NCBI RefSeq assembly: GCF_000411255.1
Contig: NZ_KE150413.1
Coordinates: 2,828,580-2,892,579, forward strand
Reading direction: 5' to 3'
Source: Paenibacillus sp. HGH0039
Lineage (GTDB): Bacteria > Bacillota > Bacilli > Paenibacillales > NBRC-103111
DNA length: 64,000 bases
Position numbers and translations under genes: made by a program. Within the stretch, counting starts at the first letter, position 1, and the number at the start of each line of letters is the position of its first letter. The notes beneath the pieces are model-generated. The model was not told where the DNA came from. It was given only the letters and a program-made list of their open reading frames with translations, and made no database searches. This document shows positions 1-11,001 of the stretch, one piece after another.

Positions 1-3000
1 ATGCGCTGGCCCCTTATTTTTACTTGATGGTCGATTCGGCCCAAATATTCGATCGTTCCGTCAGGCAGCCATCTGGCAAGGTCTCCTGTCCGATACATCA
101 GACTGCCCGCCGCAAACGGATTATCGACGAATTTTTCTGCCGTCAAATCGGGCCGGCCGATATAACCCCGCGCCAGACCCGCGCCGGATATGCACAGTTC
201 CCCGGCGATGCCGACGGGCTGGAGCTTCATCGCTTCGCTCACGATATAAAGCGAGATGTTGTCGATCGGCTTACCAATCGGCACCTGGATCGGAATATCG
301 CCGTCAGAGCAATCGTAATAGGAAACGTCAACCGTCGCCTCGGTCGGGCCGTACAAGTTCACAAGCCTGGCATCGAACGGAACTCCAATCCGCTCGCGGA
401 ACCGCCGCACCTGATCCGCAGTCAGCGCTTCGCCGCTGGCGAACACATGACTCAGGCTCTCCAGCCTGGCCTCGCCGCGCAGCAAGCCGGGATACTCAAG
501 GAACAGGTGCAGCATGGACGGCACAAAATGCATCGTCGTTACGCCATGCCGCGCTATCGTATCCATCATAAGCGCGGGGTCCTTTTCGCCGCCCGGAGGC
601 AGCAGGACCAGTTTGGCTCCCGCAAAGCTCCACCAGAACAGCTCCCAGACCGATACGTCGAAGGTAATAGGCGTTTTCTGCATAATGACTCCGCTTGCGT
701 CCAGTCCGTATTGCTTCTGCATCCAGCCGATCCGGTTGACGACGGAACGATGCTCGATCATGACCCCTTTCGGCTGTCCGGTCGATCCCGAAGTATACAG
801 CACATAAGCAAGCGAACGTGAATCATGCAGCTTCTCCATAGGGAAGTCGTCCCGCTCCTGCGCCAGCGCCTCATGAACGTCCATAAATGGCAGGAACGTC
901 TCCAGCCCTTCCGGGGCTTTGCCCTTTGTCAAGACAAGCTTGGCTCCGGAATTGTCCAGCATGTAGCGGATTCGCTCCGGCGGCAAGCCCGGCGCAACAG
1001 GCACATAAGCTCCGCCCGCCTTCAGCACGCCAAACATTGCAATCATCATCTCCAGGCTGCGATCCATCACGACGGCCACGCGTTCCTCGCGCTTGACGCC
1101 TTGCTTTCTGAGCGCCTGCGCCAGCCGGTTCGACCTGCGGTTCAATTCCGCATACGTCAATGCTCCGTCCTCCGCCGCAACCGCAACGGCTTGCGGCGTT
1201 TCGGCCGCATGTCTTTCGAGGTAAACCTCTACCGTATCGCCGCTTGCATACGGCGCGGCCGTGCGATTGAACGCTTCGCACTGCTTCTCCGCTGCCGCGG
1301 CGCCCTGCAGCCCGATCCCTCCAAGCGGCCGTTCCGGTTCAGCCAGTGCAAGGCCGACAATACGGAAATACCATTCCGCCATTCTGTGTATGCTGTCTTC
1401 TTTAAACAACGCCGTCGCATATTCGATCGTCAAGGCTGCGCCTTTTGCACCCTGATCCGCAATCTCAAACGTCAAGTCCAGCTTCGATACGCGATTGTCC
1501 GGCACTTGCGCCTCGAATTGCAAGGCGTCCGCCGCCGCCTGTCCGGCTTCCATATGCTGCATGACAAACATCGTGTCAAACAGCGGATTGCGGCTCAGGT
1601 CGCGCGGCACATCCAGCATCGTCACCATATGCTCAAACGGGAGCAAGCCGTTGTCCAGCGCCGCAAGCGCAGTTTCTTTGAGCTGCTCGGCGAACGCTCT
1701 GAACGGCAGTTCGCCGGATGGCCTGCTGCGAATCGGCAGCGTATTGACAAACATGCCGACCAGAGACTCGGTTGCGGGATGGAAGCGGCCGGCGATCGGC
1801 GTGCCGACAATAAGATCGTCTTGCCCCGTCATCAGATGCAATAACGTATGGTAGGCGGCAAGCCAGATATGGAACGGCGTAACGCCCCATTGCTCCGCCG
1901 CCGCTCCGATCCCCTCGGCAAGCTCCGCCGGAATCGGCAGCGCTAGCTTGGCGCCTTCGAAGCTTTGTTCAGGCGGACGCGGATAATCGGTCGGCAGTTG
2001 CAGCACAGGAAGCGTACCCGCTAGCCGGAACGTCCAATATTGCTCTTGCTGCTCTCTCGCCTCCGAAGCCATCCACTCCTGCTGCCAAACGGCGGCATCC
2101 TTATAGTGAACGGGCAGCGGCTGCAAGGAGCCGCCGCGATACAGCTCTTCGAAATCGCGCGCCATCACATTCATGGACACGCCGTCGGCGACGATGTGGT
2201 GAATGTCCAGCAGCAGCGTATGCCGATTTTCGCCGTCCGTTGCGAGAAACGCCCGAATTAACGGAGCCTTTCGCAAATCGAACGGGCGGACGACCGCGCG
2301 CGCAAATGTATTCAAGTCCGCCGCATCCATCAAGGCATGCTCGGCGAGTTCAAACGAAACCCGCTCATGGACACGCTGTACCGGCTTACCGTCTGCCCAG
2401 TCAAAGCTGGTGCGCAGCGGTTCATGGCGGTCAATCAGCCTTTGAATCGCCTCGCGAAGCCTGTCCTGATCAAGCTTGCCCGTCAGGTTCAGAGCGAGCG
2501 GAAGATTGTAGGCCGTGCTGCCCGGATAAAGCTGCTGCAGCACAAACAGTCTGTTCTGCGCGAGCGACAACGGGTAGAACGGCCGGCTTTCCGCCCGGGC
2601 AATAACCGTGGCCCGCTTGGGGGCCGCGTTGTCGATGCGGGCCGCCATTTCCCGCAGCAGGGGAACGTCGAACACATCCTTCATCGCAAACGCCGCTCCA
2701 TAACGCTGCTCGATCAAGCCCGCAAGCTGCGCGGCGCGCAAGGAATGGCCGCCCAATTGGAAGAAATGGGCTTCTCTTCCGATCGCCGCCGGGTCGTTCG
2801 GCTCGCTGGAGGCCAGGCCGAGTACCTCCCGCCAAAGCTCGGCCAGCCGCTGCTCCGTCGGCGTAGCCGGAGCCTCGCCGCAAGCCGCCGGTTCAGCGAA
2901 CCGGGGCTGCGGCAGGCGGCTGCGGTCGGCTTTGCCGCTCGGACTCAGCGGAAACGCTCCCATAGCAACAAAATACGAAGGAATCATATACTCCGGCAGG

Positions 3001-6000
3001 AATTCCTTAAGTACGGCCCGAAGGCTCGCTTCCTCCGGCGTCTCTCCATCCACCGTCACGAGATATGCGCAAAGCGCCGGCTCTCCCGCATGGTCCGTCA
3101 CCGCCGTCACCACGGCATCGCGAACTTCCGCCTGCAAGAGCAGCGCGTGCTCGATCTCGCCGCATTCGATGCGGAGACCGCGAAGCTTGACCTGATGGTC
3201 AAAGCGTCCCAAATATTCAATATTGCCGTCCGGCAGCCACCTTGCGCGATCGCCGGTACGGTACAGCTTCTCTCCTGCGGCAAACGGATTCGGAACAAAG
3301 CTTTGCTCCGTCAAATCCGGCCTGTTGCGATATCCGCGCGCAAGACCGGCGCCCGCGATGCACAGCTCGCCGGACACGCCGATCGGCTGCGGTCTCATCC
3401 GCTCGTCCACAATATAGAGCCGGATGTTATGGATTGGCTTGCCGATCGGAATCGTACCCGCCCCAGCGTCGGGGCAATCGTAATAGCTGACATCGACCGT
3501 CGCTTCCGTCGGGCCGTACAGATTAATGAGCCGACACCTACCGCCGCCGCGCTCCATCAGGCTGTAAAAACCTGCGACATGCGCGGGCTTGAGCGCTTCG
3601 CCGCTCGCAAATACGTATCGCAGGGAACAAAGCTCGCCGCCTCTGCCGCTGTCCGCCGCATAGGGCAAAAAGACGCCCAGCATGGACGGCACAAAATGCA
3701 TAACCGTAACCGCCTGCTCTTCAATCGCGCGCAGCATGACCGACGGCTCCTTCTCCCCGCTGGGCTCCAGCAAATAAAGCGAAGCGCCGGCAAAGCTCCA
3801 CCAGAACAGCTCCCAGACCGACACGTCGAACGTAATCGGCGTTTTTTGTAAAATAACGTCGCGCTCATTCAGCGGATAAGCCGTCTGCATCCAGTTCAGC
3901 CGGTTGATCGCCGCGCGGTGCTCCACCATAACGCCTTTGGGTTTGCCGGTGGAGCCTGACGTATAAATGACATACGCCAAATGCTCGGGGCCCGCTTGAG
4001 GCGTCAGGTCCGTTTCTTCTTCGCCCTTGGGCAGCTCCGATGCGGCGGCAGCCGCAAGCGCGTCCAGATCGAGCGTTTCTCCCAGGAAGGCCGGGAGCGT
4101 ATGAATCCACTTGGCCCCCGTCAGAAGCAGCTTAGCCCCGCTATCCTCCAGAATGCCGCGGATCCGCTCGGGCGGATGTTCCGGGTCGATCGGCAAATAG
4201 GCCCCTCCCGCCTTGAGCACCGCCATGATCGCAATCATCATGGACAACGAGCGCTGAGCGGCAATCGGCACAATCGTTTCGACCGCAACCCCCTTGCCTC
4301 TTAGCACGGCAGCCATGCGTTCGGCGCGGTCATTCAGCTCCCCGTACGTCAGCGAGCCTTCGGCCGACCGCACCGCCGTCCGATTCGGCCACCGCCGGGC
4401 GGACTCCGCGAACCATCCGTGAATCGTCTTCTCCGCCGGGTACGAATGTCCCGTATCATTCCATGCCGCAAAGGCGGCTTCTTCGGCAGGCGTCGCCATG
4501 GCGACGTCGCCACAGATCAGGTCGGGGCTGGCGGCCGTTTGCTCCAAAATGTAAAGCAGCCGCGCTGCCAATCGCTCCATCGTGTCTTTATGGAACAATC
4601 CCGTATTGTACTCCAGCTCCGCCCGCAGACCGCCTTCGCCATCGCTGTACAGATCGAGCTTGAAGTCCAGCTTGGATGTTCCGTGGCTGACGGGCAAAGG
4701 CTCCATGCTCCAGCCGTCGCCGCGCGCCGCCAGCTTCTCGTCTTCAAACTGGTTGTGAACGATCAGCATCGTATCGAACAGCGGGTTGCGCGACGGGTCA
4801 TGCGGATACCGAGCCGCTTCCATCATCTGCTCGAAGCTGACATCGCCATGCTCGTATGCGGCAAGCAGACGCCCATGTGTCTCACCGACAAACGCCAGGA
4901 TCGGCAGCTCGTCCGCCACCCGCATCCGAATAGGCAGAAACTGGTTGAACATGCCGATCATCCGGGCCGTGTCCGGATGCGTCCGGCCTGCCGCCAATGA
5001 ACCGATTGCAAATTCCGACTGATGCGTCGTTCCCTTTAGCAACAGCGCGTAAGCCGCAAAAAGCAGGCTGTTCATGCTCGCTCCGGCGCTTGCGGCCGTC
5101 TCTTTCAGCCGTGCCGCGAGCGCCGCCGGAATGTGGAAGGTATACGTATCGCCCGCAAATGTCTGACGGTCGCCGCGCAGCCAATCCAGCGGCATATCGA
5201 GGGGCGCCGGCGGCTCTGCAAGCTGCTCCGTCCAAAACGCTCGGCTTGCCCTGGCCCGCTCCGAGCCGGACTGTCGCTCCTGCCAAACGGCATAATCCTT
5301 GTAATGCAGAGCCAAAGGCGCAAGTTCCGCGCCGTCGATCAAAGCGGTCAACTCCTCCAAGAGCAGCTTGACGGATATACCGTCCGCCGCGATATGGTGG
5401 ATGTTGAGCAGGAGATAGGCCTCCGCTCCCTCCGATTCGGGCCGGCAATAACATGCGGCGAGCAGCGGCGCTGCGGCAAGCTCGAGCGGCCGGAAAAACT
5501 CGCTCAAGCATTCCGGAAGCGCCGTCTCCGCGAGCTCCGCCGTTTGCAGAACAAAGGCGGCCGAATCGTGCACGATCTGGGCCGGAACGCCGTCGATCCA
5601 ATGATAGGAGGTCCGCAGCGGCTCATGCCGTTCGATCAACTTCCGAAGCGCCGGTTCGATTCTGGTCTCACCCACCGCGCCCGACAGTTTAAGCGCAAGC
5701 GGAATATGGTAGGTTAGTCCGATATCAGCCATGCTTTCCGCCAAAAACATGCGCCGCTGCGGCGGGCTGAGCGGATAGGATGCGGCTTTCGGCGCGTCCG
5801 CAACAGGTTCGTACGCTTCCTTGGCAGCCCTGTCAATCCAGGATGCTTGCTCTCTGACCGTCGGCAGTTTGAAAATTTCCTGAAGCGGCATACGCACCCG
5901 GCACTGCTTGTAGATTGCCGAGGTCAATGCGGCCGCCTTCAGGGAATGGCCGCCATGCTCAAAGAAATGGTCAAGCGCGCCAACTTGCTCCGCATGAAGT

Positions 6001-9000
6001 ACTTCTTGCCACAATCTTGCGACGATGATCTCCGTTTCTGTGGCGGGCGCTTCATAAGAGATTGCGCGCTCCGGCGCAGGCAGACGTTTTTTGTCCACCT
6101 TGCCGTTAGCGTTTAGCGGCAGTTTCTCTAACTGCACAAACGCGGCGGGAATCATAAATGCCGGCAGCTTGCCAGTCAGTTGGCTCCGAACGCTTGCCCG
6201 CCCTTCGGTTTGCTCCGCAACGATATAAGCGCATAAATACGGCGCGCCGTCATTCTCGATCAGCGCCACAAACGCTTCCTTGACGCCCGCGCAATCCAGC
6301 AGCCTGCTTTCGATTTCGCCCAATTCAATCCGGTAACCCCGCAGCTTGACCTGGCTGTCGATCCGGTCCAGAAACTCCAAATTCCCGTCAGGCAGGCGGC
6401 GCACCAGGTCGCCGGTCCCGTACACAGTTTCGCCTTCCCGGAATGGATGCGGCCTAAACTTCGAAGCCGTCTGTTCCGGCAAATTCACATAGCCGGATGC
6501 GACACCTTCGCCCGCAATCCACAGCTCGCCCGGCACCCAGTCGGGCTGCAATCGGCCCTGCTCATTCAGCACCAGCGTTTCCGAACGCGCGATCGGCGTG
6601 CCGATCGGTAGGGTGGCCGTTCCTTGTCCGTCCCATGTCTCCGTGATCGGATAGCAGGTAGCGAACACCGTCGTTTCCGTAGGACCGTAGACATGCAGCA
6701 GCACGCCCGGTCCAAGCGCGCGGAGCGCTTTGCGGATATGCGGCACGGAAGCCCGCTCTCCGCCAAATAAAATATGGCGCAGGCCGCGCAGCGACTCCAG
6801 CCCATGATCGACCAGCGTGTTGAACAGCGCCGTCGTCACAAAGAATATGGTAATGCCTCTGTCCTCAATCAGCTCGGTCAGCCGCACAACGTCGGCAACC
6901 TCTTCTTCGCTGACCAGCGTCAGCTTCGCGCCATTCAACAGCGCTCCGTACAAATCGAACGTTGAACCGTCAAAGGCGTAGTTGGAAAGCTGCAACAGCG
7001 CATCGTTTTTCGAAATGCTTACATAATCGGTCTGGACGGCAATCCGGGACACATTGCGATGCGAGGTCATAATCCCTTTCGGCTTGCCCGTAGAGCCGGA
7101 CGTGTACATGATATAAGCGAGATCGTCCGCCGAGCCGTCGATGTCCAGATCATGGCCGTACTCGCTGGCCCATCCCGTATCGAGTTCATCCATGTCGATG
7201 ACATCTGTTCTGTCTCCGGCAAGCCGGGTGCCCATCTCCATCGTTGCAGCCGCAGTCACGATCGCCTGCGTTTCCGTATCCTGCAGCATAAACAAAATCC
7301 GCTCTTCGGGATATTGCGGGTCGATCGGCACATAGACGGCCCCCGCTTTCAGCACAGCCAATATCGCCACAATCATATCGGGCGAGCGCAAGAGCAGCAG
7401 CGCCACCTTCGCCCCCGGCGCGACGCCGCGCCGCGCAAGCGCGCGCGCGAACCGGTTGGCACGTTCGTTCAGCTCGCTGTAGGTATACGCCCGCTCGCCC
7501 ATTTCAACGGCAATCTGCTGCGGTGTCTCCACCGCTTGCCGTTCAAACAGCCTGTGCAGCGACAGCTCCTGCGGAGGCGTGGCAGATGAACGGCAAAGCC
7601 GGAGCAGCCGTTCCCGCTCCTCTGCATCGACGGGATCAAGCTCGCCAAGCGCCGCATGCGGCTGCGTGGCTACTGCCCGGGCCAGCGCTACATAATGCCG
7701 GGCCAATTGCGCGGCGGCCCACTCATCGTACAAATCCAGCGCATACTCCAGCGTAAATGCGATGCCTGCGCCGGTATCCGCGCACTCCCAAGTCAGGTCG
7801 AACTTGGCCGAGCCGCTGTCCATCGCTTGGGGCGTATAAACGACATCCTTGCTCCGCCATTCGGGCAGCTCCATATTTTGCAGCGTAAACACCGAATCGA
7901 ACAGCGGATTCCGCCCGTATTCACGTTTCACATTCGCCAGCTCGGCTATTTCTTCATAAGGCACATCCCCGTTGCCGATAGCCGCCAGCGCCTCCCCATG
8001 GACCTGCTTCAGCCATTGATCGAAGCGCAAACCGCTTTGCCCGCGCAGGCGGATCGGAACCATGTTGACGAACATCCCGACTACGCTTTGCATCTCCGGC
8101 CGCACCCGTCTCGCGGCTGCCGTGCCGACAACGATGTCGGATTCGCCCGTATATTTCGAAAGCAGCGCATAATAAATCGAAAGCAGGACGGTGTATAACG
8201 TCACGCCCTCGCGTCTAGCCAACGCCCGCAGCGATCCGGTAAGCTCCGGCTCCAGCTCGAAGCGCTCAATAGCCCCGCGATAGCTTGGCGTCTGCGGCCT
8301 TGGACGGGGGGACGGAAGCGACGGAGACGGCACACCATCCCGGAAGATTTCGCGCCAATAAAGCTTCTGGCGCTCCAGCCAGCCGCCGTCTCTGCCCGCT
8401 TCCTCCCACAGCGCCATATCCCCGCCATGAATGGACAACGGCTCCGGCGCGTTCCCCTCGTAAAACCTCGTAAGATCGGACATCAAAATACCCATCGACG
8501 TTCCGTCCGTAATGATATGATGCATATCCAGCAGCAGCACACTTGACTCGTGCTCCAGACGCACAAGCTCCAGGCGCAGCAGCGGCGCTTGCTCCAGACG
8601 AAACGGCTGCAGGAAGCTATGCTGCCGCAGCGCCAGCTCCGCCGCCGTCCAGCCGCTTCCGTCAACGACGGCAAGCGACGGCTCAACCTCCTGCTCGATG
8701 CGCTGCATCACATTGTCTTCTTCCCTATAAAAGGACGTCCGCAGCGCCGGATGCCGCTCTATCAGTGCCCGCCACGCCGCACGGAATCGTTCGATATCGA
8801 GCGGGCCCTTCACCTGGGCCGTAAAAGGCAGATGGTAGTTGAGCAGCCCCGGATTCAGCTCTTCCAAAATGAACAGCCGTTTTTGCGCCGAGGTCGCCGG
8901 ATAAACCGTCCGATCCTCCGCTTTGGCCACAGGCGGCGCAACGACGGCGGCAGTTCCTTCGCCCTCTAGCGCCTTTTGCTCCAGCAAAGCGGCCAGCGAA

Positions 9001-10973
9001 CTTACCGTATCATGCAAAAACAGCTCGGTAAGCGTAAGCTCGACGCCAAACGTCTCTTGCAGCCTGGCGGCGGCATAAGCCGCCTTGAGCGAATTGCCTC
9101 CTTGCTCGAGAAAGCCGTCCTTCCGGCCTATGTAATCCTTTTTCAATACCTCGCGCCAGATGGACATGATCCGCTCTTCCGTCTCCGTGGCCGGCTTCAA
9201 GCCGACATCCCCGCGCAAGGCATCGCCGCCTTCCGCATCACACCGCACAGGCGCGGCCGCCGCTTCCAGCTCCGTCAGCTCGGCAAGCACTTCGGCAAAC
9301 TCGCCTTCGCGCAGCGCTTCCGCCAATACGTAGCGTTGAATTTTGCCGGAGGTCGTTTTCGGAATTCGCCGAACGGGGACAACAAAAGCAACGTCCAGAC
9401 CGGCCGATCCGTTCAGCAGCTTTTTCACCTCGGCTATCAGCGGTACAAATCCGCCGGCTTTGCCGCGATGCTGAATAAAAACTGCGATCGCATCCCGTTT
9501 GGTCGTCGCATCCTGAACGGCGGCAATCGCCGTTTTCCCGATTTCGGCCCCTTTCAGGCCGCTGATCAAGGCCTCCAGGTCATGCGGATACACATTTTGC
9601 CCGTTGACGAAAATGACGTCCTTCATGCGGCCGGTCACATATAAACGCCCTTCCAGCAAGAAACCCAAATCTCCCGTATTCAGCCAGCCGTCCGGGGAAA
9701 TCGTTTGCTTGTTTACATCGGGCCGCTTATAGTAGCCGCGTGTAACGTTGCGGCCTTTAATATGAATCAAGCCTACGCTGCCTGCTGCCGAAGGGTTTCC
9801 CGCTTCGTCGCAAATGCGCACCTCGCACTCTTGTACGGGGAAACCCAGCTCGACGATCTCGATCGCCGTATGATCCACGTGGGCGGCTATTTGTATAGGC
9901 TGTCCGATAGTGAGCGATTGGCGCTCAAGTTTAACGGTATTCAGGTGATCTTCCGTCCCCGGGAACGTCACGGCCAGACTCGCTTCCGCAAGCCCGTATA
10001 CCGGGAAAATGCAATTTCCCTTTAACCCATACGGCTTCATCGCCTCCAGAAAATCGCGGCAATGGGCGGCCGATATCGGTTCGGCCCCGTTAAAAATCAG
10101 CCTGACGCAAGACAAATCCCATGCCGCCGCTCCTTCCGGCTTCCAATGCTGCAGAAAATGCACATAACCGAAATTCGGCGAAGAGAGGCATGTCACCCGA
10201 TGCTTGTGCGTAAGTTCCAGCCACTTCATCGGATGAAGCACAAACGTCGAGGTCGGCAAATGCAACTGATTCATGCCGCAAAACAGCGGCGTGAGATGAA
10301 AGCCGATGAGCCCCATATCATGCGTCAGCGGCAGCCAGCTTAGCGAAGAGTCCCGCTCCGTCGATTGCGCCCCATGGATAATGGCGCGCATGTTCGACAG
10401 AAGATTGCCGTGAGTCAGCACGACTCCCTTCGGGTCTCCGGTAGAGCCCGATGTAAACTGGATGAATGCGGTGTCCGTCTCGGCTGCGTCATACGGCTCA
10501 GCTTCGGGACGGCCGGCATCCGCAGCCGCCGCAAGCACTTCCGCAATCGGCACACTACCGGACTGGAGCTGGGCCAGCGCCTCCGCCTCCCCGTGTTTCA
10601 AAGCATAGCCTTGAATTCCCGGCCACAGTTCTTCATCGCAGAGCAATGTAGGCGCTTCCAACTGCTTGCATACCTGGATCAGCTTTTTGCGTCCTTCGTC
10701 CGTACGCGCCGCCGTCACAGGTACGGGGACAATGCCGCCGAGCACACAAGCCCAGAACAGAAGGATAAACCGTTCGTTATCTTCTGTCTGCATGACGGCA
10801 AAGTTGCCTGGCCCAAGGCCCCGCTCGCGCAGCAGATGGAGCGTCCTTCCGGCCGATGCAAGTAATTGGCCGTACGACAAGTAATGCTCCCCACCTCTTT
10901 CGCAAAATAAAATTCCAGCATCGTTTTCCTTGCGCGCCAGCAATACGCCGGACAAATTACGGATGGTTCTCAT
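1..10973 (-). CDS. Nonribosomal peptide synthetase with acyl-AMP ligase loading module (partial, runs off left edge)
   Basis: One open frame from ATG 10973 (GGAGG 10 nt upstream) to the left edge, about 3657 residues, 3' end missing; I checked the frame at every motif below. Order: acyl-AMP ligase (FTSGSTGDPKG near 10460; SGKIQRY near 9345), carrier T0 (GGNSLKA, Ser 628), C1 (HHIITDG, His 818), A1, T1 (GGHSL, Ser 1677), C2 (HHIAADG, His 1859), A2, T2 (GGHSLRA, Ser 2744), C3 (HHIVADG, His 2925) and A3, which the window cuts after its A8 motif. Nine pocket residues of A1 read D-G-F-F-L-G-V-V-F, one change from the bacitracin Ile code. A2 and A3 both read D-V-W-H-F-S-L-V-D, the EntF Ser code. 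No epimerase or thioesterase is seen. Inferred role: load a fatty acid, then extend it with Ile-Ser-Ser to give a lipopeptide. GC content is clearly higher than in most of the window. It probably shares a transcript with panD. Confidence 0.96.
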   Translation of the reverse strand, partial: MRTIRNLSGVLLARKENDAGILFCERGGEHYLSYGQLLASAGRTLHLLRERGLGPGNFAVMQTEDNERFILLFWACVLGGIVPVPVTAARTDEGRKKLIQVCKQLEAPTLLCDEELWPGIQGYALKHGEAEALAQLQSGSVPIAEVLAAAADAGRPEAEPYDAAETDTAFIQFTSGSTGDPKGVVLTHGNLLSNMRAIIHGAQSTERDSSLSWLPLTHDMGLIGFHLTPLFCGMNQLHLPTSTFVLHPMKWLELTHKHRVTCLSSPNFGYVHFLQHWKPEGAAAWDLSCVRLIFNGAEPISAAHCRDFLEAMKPYGLKGNCIFPVYGLAEASLAVTFPGTEDHLNTVKLERQSLTIGQPIQIAAHVDHTAIEIVELGFPVQECEVRICDEAGNPSAAGSVGLIHIKGRNVTRGYYKRPDVNKQTISPDGWLNTGDLGFLLEGRLYVTGRMKDVIFVNGQNVYPHDLEALISGLKGAEIGKTAIAAVQDATTKRDAIAVFIQHRGKAGGFVPLIAEVKKLLNGSAGLDVAFVVPVRRIPKTTSGKIQRYVLAEALREGEFAEVLAELTELEAAAAPVRCDAEGGDALRGDVGLKPATETEERIMSIWREVLKKDYIGRKDGFLEQGGNSLKAAYAAARLQETFGVELTLTELFLHDTVSSLAALLEQKALEGEGTAAVVAPPVAKAEDRTVYPATSAQKRLFILEELNPGLLNYHLPFTAQVKGPLDIERFRAAWRALIERHPALRTSFYREEDNVMQRIEQEVEPSLAVVDGSGWTAAELALRQHSFLQPFRLEQAPLLRLELVRLEHESSVLLLDMHHIITDGTSMGILMSDLTRFYEGNAPEPLSIHGGDMALWEEAGRDGGWLERQKLYWREIFRDGVPSPSLPSPRPRPQTPSYRGAIERFELEPELTGSLRALARREGVTLYTVLLSIYYALLSKYTGESDIVVGTAAARRVRPEMQSVVGMFVNMVPIRLRGQSGLRFDQWLKQVHGEALAAIGNGDVPYEEIAELANVKREYGRNPLFDSVFTLQNMELPEWRSKDVVYTPQAMDSGSAKFDLTWECADTGAGIAFTLEYALDLYDEWAAAQLARHYVALARAVATQPHAALGELDPVDAEERERLLRLCRSSATPPQELSLHRLFERQAVETPQQIAVEMGERAYTYSELNERANRFARALARRGVAPGAKVALLLLRSPDMIVAILAVLKAGAVYVPIDPQYPEERILFMLQDTETQAIVTAAATMEMGTRLAGDRTDVIDMDELDTGWASEYGHDLDIDGSADDLAYIMYTSGSTGKPKGIMTSHRNVSRIAVQTDYVSISKNDALLQLSNYAFDGSTFDLYGALLNGAKLTLVSEEEVADVVRLTELIEDRGITIFFVTTALFNTLVDHGLESLRGLRHILFGGERASVPHIRKALRALGPGVLLHVYGPTETTVFATCYPITETWDGQGTATLPIGTPIARSETLVLNEQGRLQPDWVPGELWIAGEGVASGYVNLPEQTASKFRPHPFREGETVYGTGDLVRRLPDGNLEFLDRIDSQVKLRGYRIELGEIESRLLDCAGVKEAFVALIENDGAPYLCAYIVAEQTEGRASVRSQLTGKLPAFMIPAAFVQLEKLPLNANGKVDKKRLPAPERAISYEAPATETEIIVARLWQEVLHAEQVGALDHFFEHGGHSLKAAALTSAIYKQCRVRMPLQEIFKLPTVREQASWIDRAAKEAYEPVADAPKAASYPLSPPQRRMFLAESMADIGLTYHIPLALKLSGAVGETRIEPALRKLIERHEPLRTSYHWIDGVPAQIVHDSAAFVLQTAELAETALPECLSEFFRPLELAAAPLLAACYCRPESEGAEAYLLLNIHHIAADGISVKLLLEELTALIDGAELAPLALHYKDYAVWQERQSGSERARASRAFWTEQLAEPPAPLDMPLDWLRGDRQTFAGDTYTFHIPAALAARLKETAASAGASMNSLLFAAYALLLKGTTHQSEFAIGSLAAGRTHPDTARMIGMFNQFLPIRMRVADELPILAFVGETHGRLLAAYEHGDVSFEQMMEAARYPHDPSRNPLFDTMLIVHNQFEDEKLAARGDGWSMEPLPVSHGTSKLDFKLDLYSDGEGGLRAELEYNTGLFHKDTMERLAARLLYILEQTAASPDLICGDVAMATPAEEAAFAAWNDTGHSYPAEKTIHGWFAESARRWPNRTAVRSAEGSLTYGELNDRAERMAAVLRGKGVAVETIVPIAAQRSLSMMIAIMAVLKAGGAYLPIDPEHPPERIRGILEDSGAKLLLTGAKWIHTLPAFLGETLDLDALAAAAASELPKGEEETDLTPQAGPEHLAYVIYTSGSTGKPKGVMVEHRAAINRLNWMQTAYPLNERDVILQKTPITFDVSVWELFWWSFAGASLYLLEPSGEKEPSVMLRAIEEQAVTVMHFVPSMLGVFLPYAADSGRGGELCSLRYVFASGEALKPAHVAGFYSLMERGGGRCRLINLYGPTEATVDVSYYDCPDAGAGTIPIGKPIHNIRLYIVDERMRPQPIGVSGELCIAGAGLARGYRNRPDLTEQSFVPNPFAAGEKLYRTGDRARWLPDGNIEYLGRFDHQVKLRGLRIECGEIEHALLLQAEVRDAVVTAVTDHAGEPALCAYLVTVDGETPEEASLRAVLKEFLPEYMIPSYFVAMGAFPLSPSGKADRSRLPQPRFAEPAACGEAPATPTEQRLAELWREVLGLASSEPNDPAAIGREAHFFQLGGHSLRAAQLAGLIEQRYGAAFAMKDVFDVPLLREMAARIDNAAPKRATVIARAESRPFYPLSLAQNRLFVLQQLYPGSTAYNLPLALNLTGKLDQDRLREAIQRLIDRHEPLRTSFDWADGKPVQRVHERVSFELAEHALMDAADLNTFARAVVRPFDLRKAPLIRAFLATDGENRHTLLLDIHHIVADGVSMNVMARDFEELYRGGSLQPLPVHYKDAAVWQQEWMASEAREQQEQYWTFRLAGTLPVLQLPTDYPRPPEQSFEGAKLALPIPAELAEGIGAAAEQWGVTPFHIWLAAYHTLLHLMTGQDDLIVGTPIAGRFHPATESLVGMFVNTLPIRSRPSGELPFRAFAEQLKETALAALDNGLLPFEHMVTMLDVPRDLSRNPLFDTMFVMQHMEAGQAAADALQFEAQVPDNRVSKLDLTFEIADQGAKGAALTIEYATALFKEDSIHRMAEWYFRIVGLALAEPERPLGGIGLQGAAAAEKQCEAFNRTAAPYASGDTVEVYLERHAAETPQAVAVAAEDGALTYAELNRRSNRLAQALRKQGVKREERVAVVMDRSLEMMIAMFGVLKAGGAYVPVAPGLPPERIRYMLDNSGAKLVLTKGKAPEGLETFLPFMDVHEALAQERDDFPMEKLHDSRSLAYVLYTSGSTGQPKGVMIEHRSVVNRIGWMQKQYGLDASGVIMQKTPITFDVSVWELFWWSFAGAKLVLLPPGGEKDPALMMDTIARHGVTTMHFVPSMLHLFLEYPGLLRGEARLESLSHVFASGEALTADQVRRFRERIGVPFDARLVNLYGPTEATVDVSYYDCSDGDIPIQVPIGKPIDNISLYIVSEAMKLQPVGIAGELCISGAGLARGYIGRPDLTAEKFVDNPFAAGSLMYRTGDLARWLPDGTIEYLGRIDHQVKIRGQR

Positions 10974-11001
10974 AGTCGGCAGCCCTCCGTTCTGTCTTTT
11001 A

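Noticed and set aside
24-10865. Many long plus-strand open frames (for example 825-1844 and 2337-3851)
   Set aside because: They are shadows of the GC-rich NRPS gene on the minus strand; no ribosome sites or family motifs.
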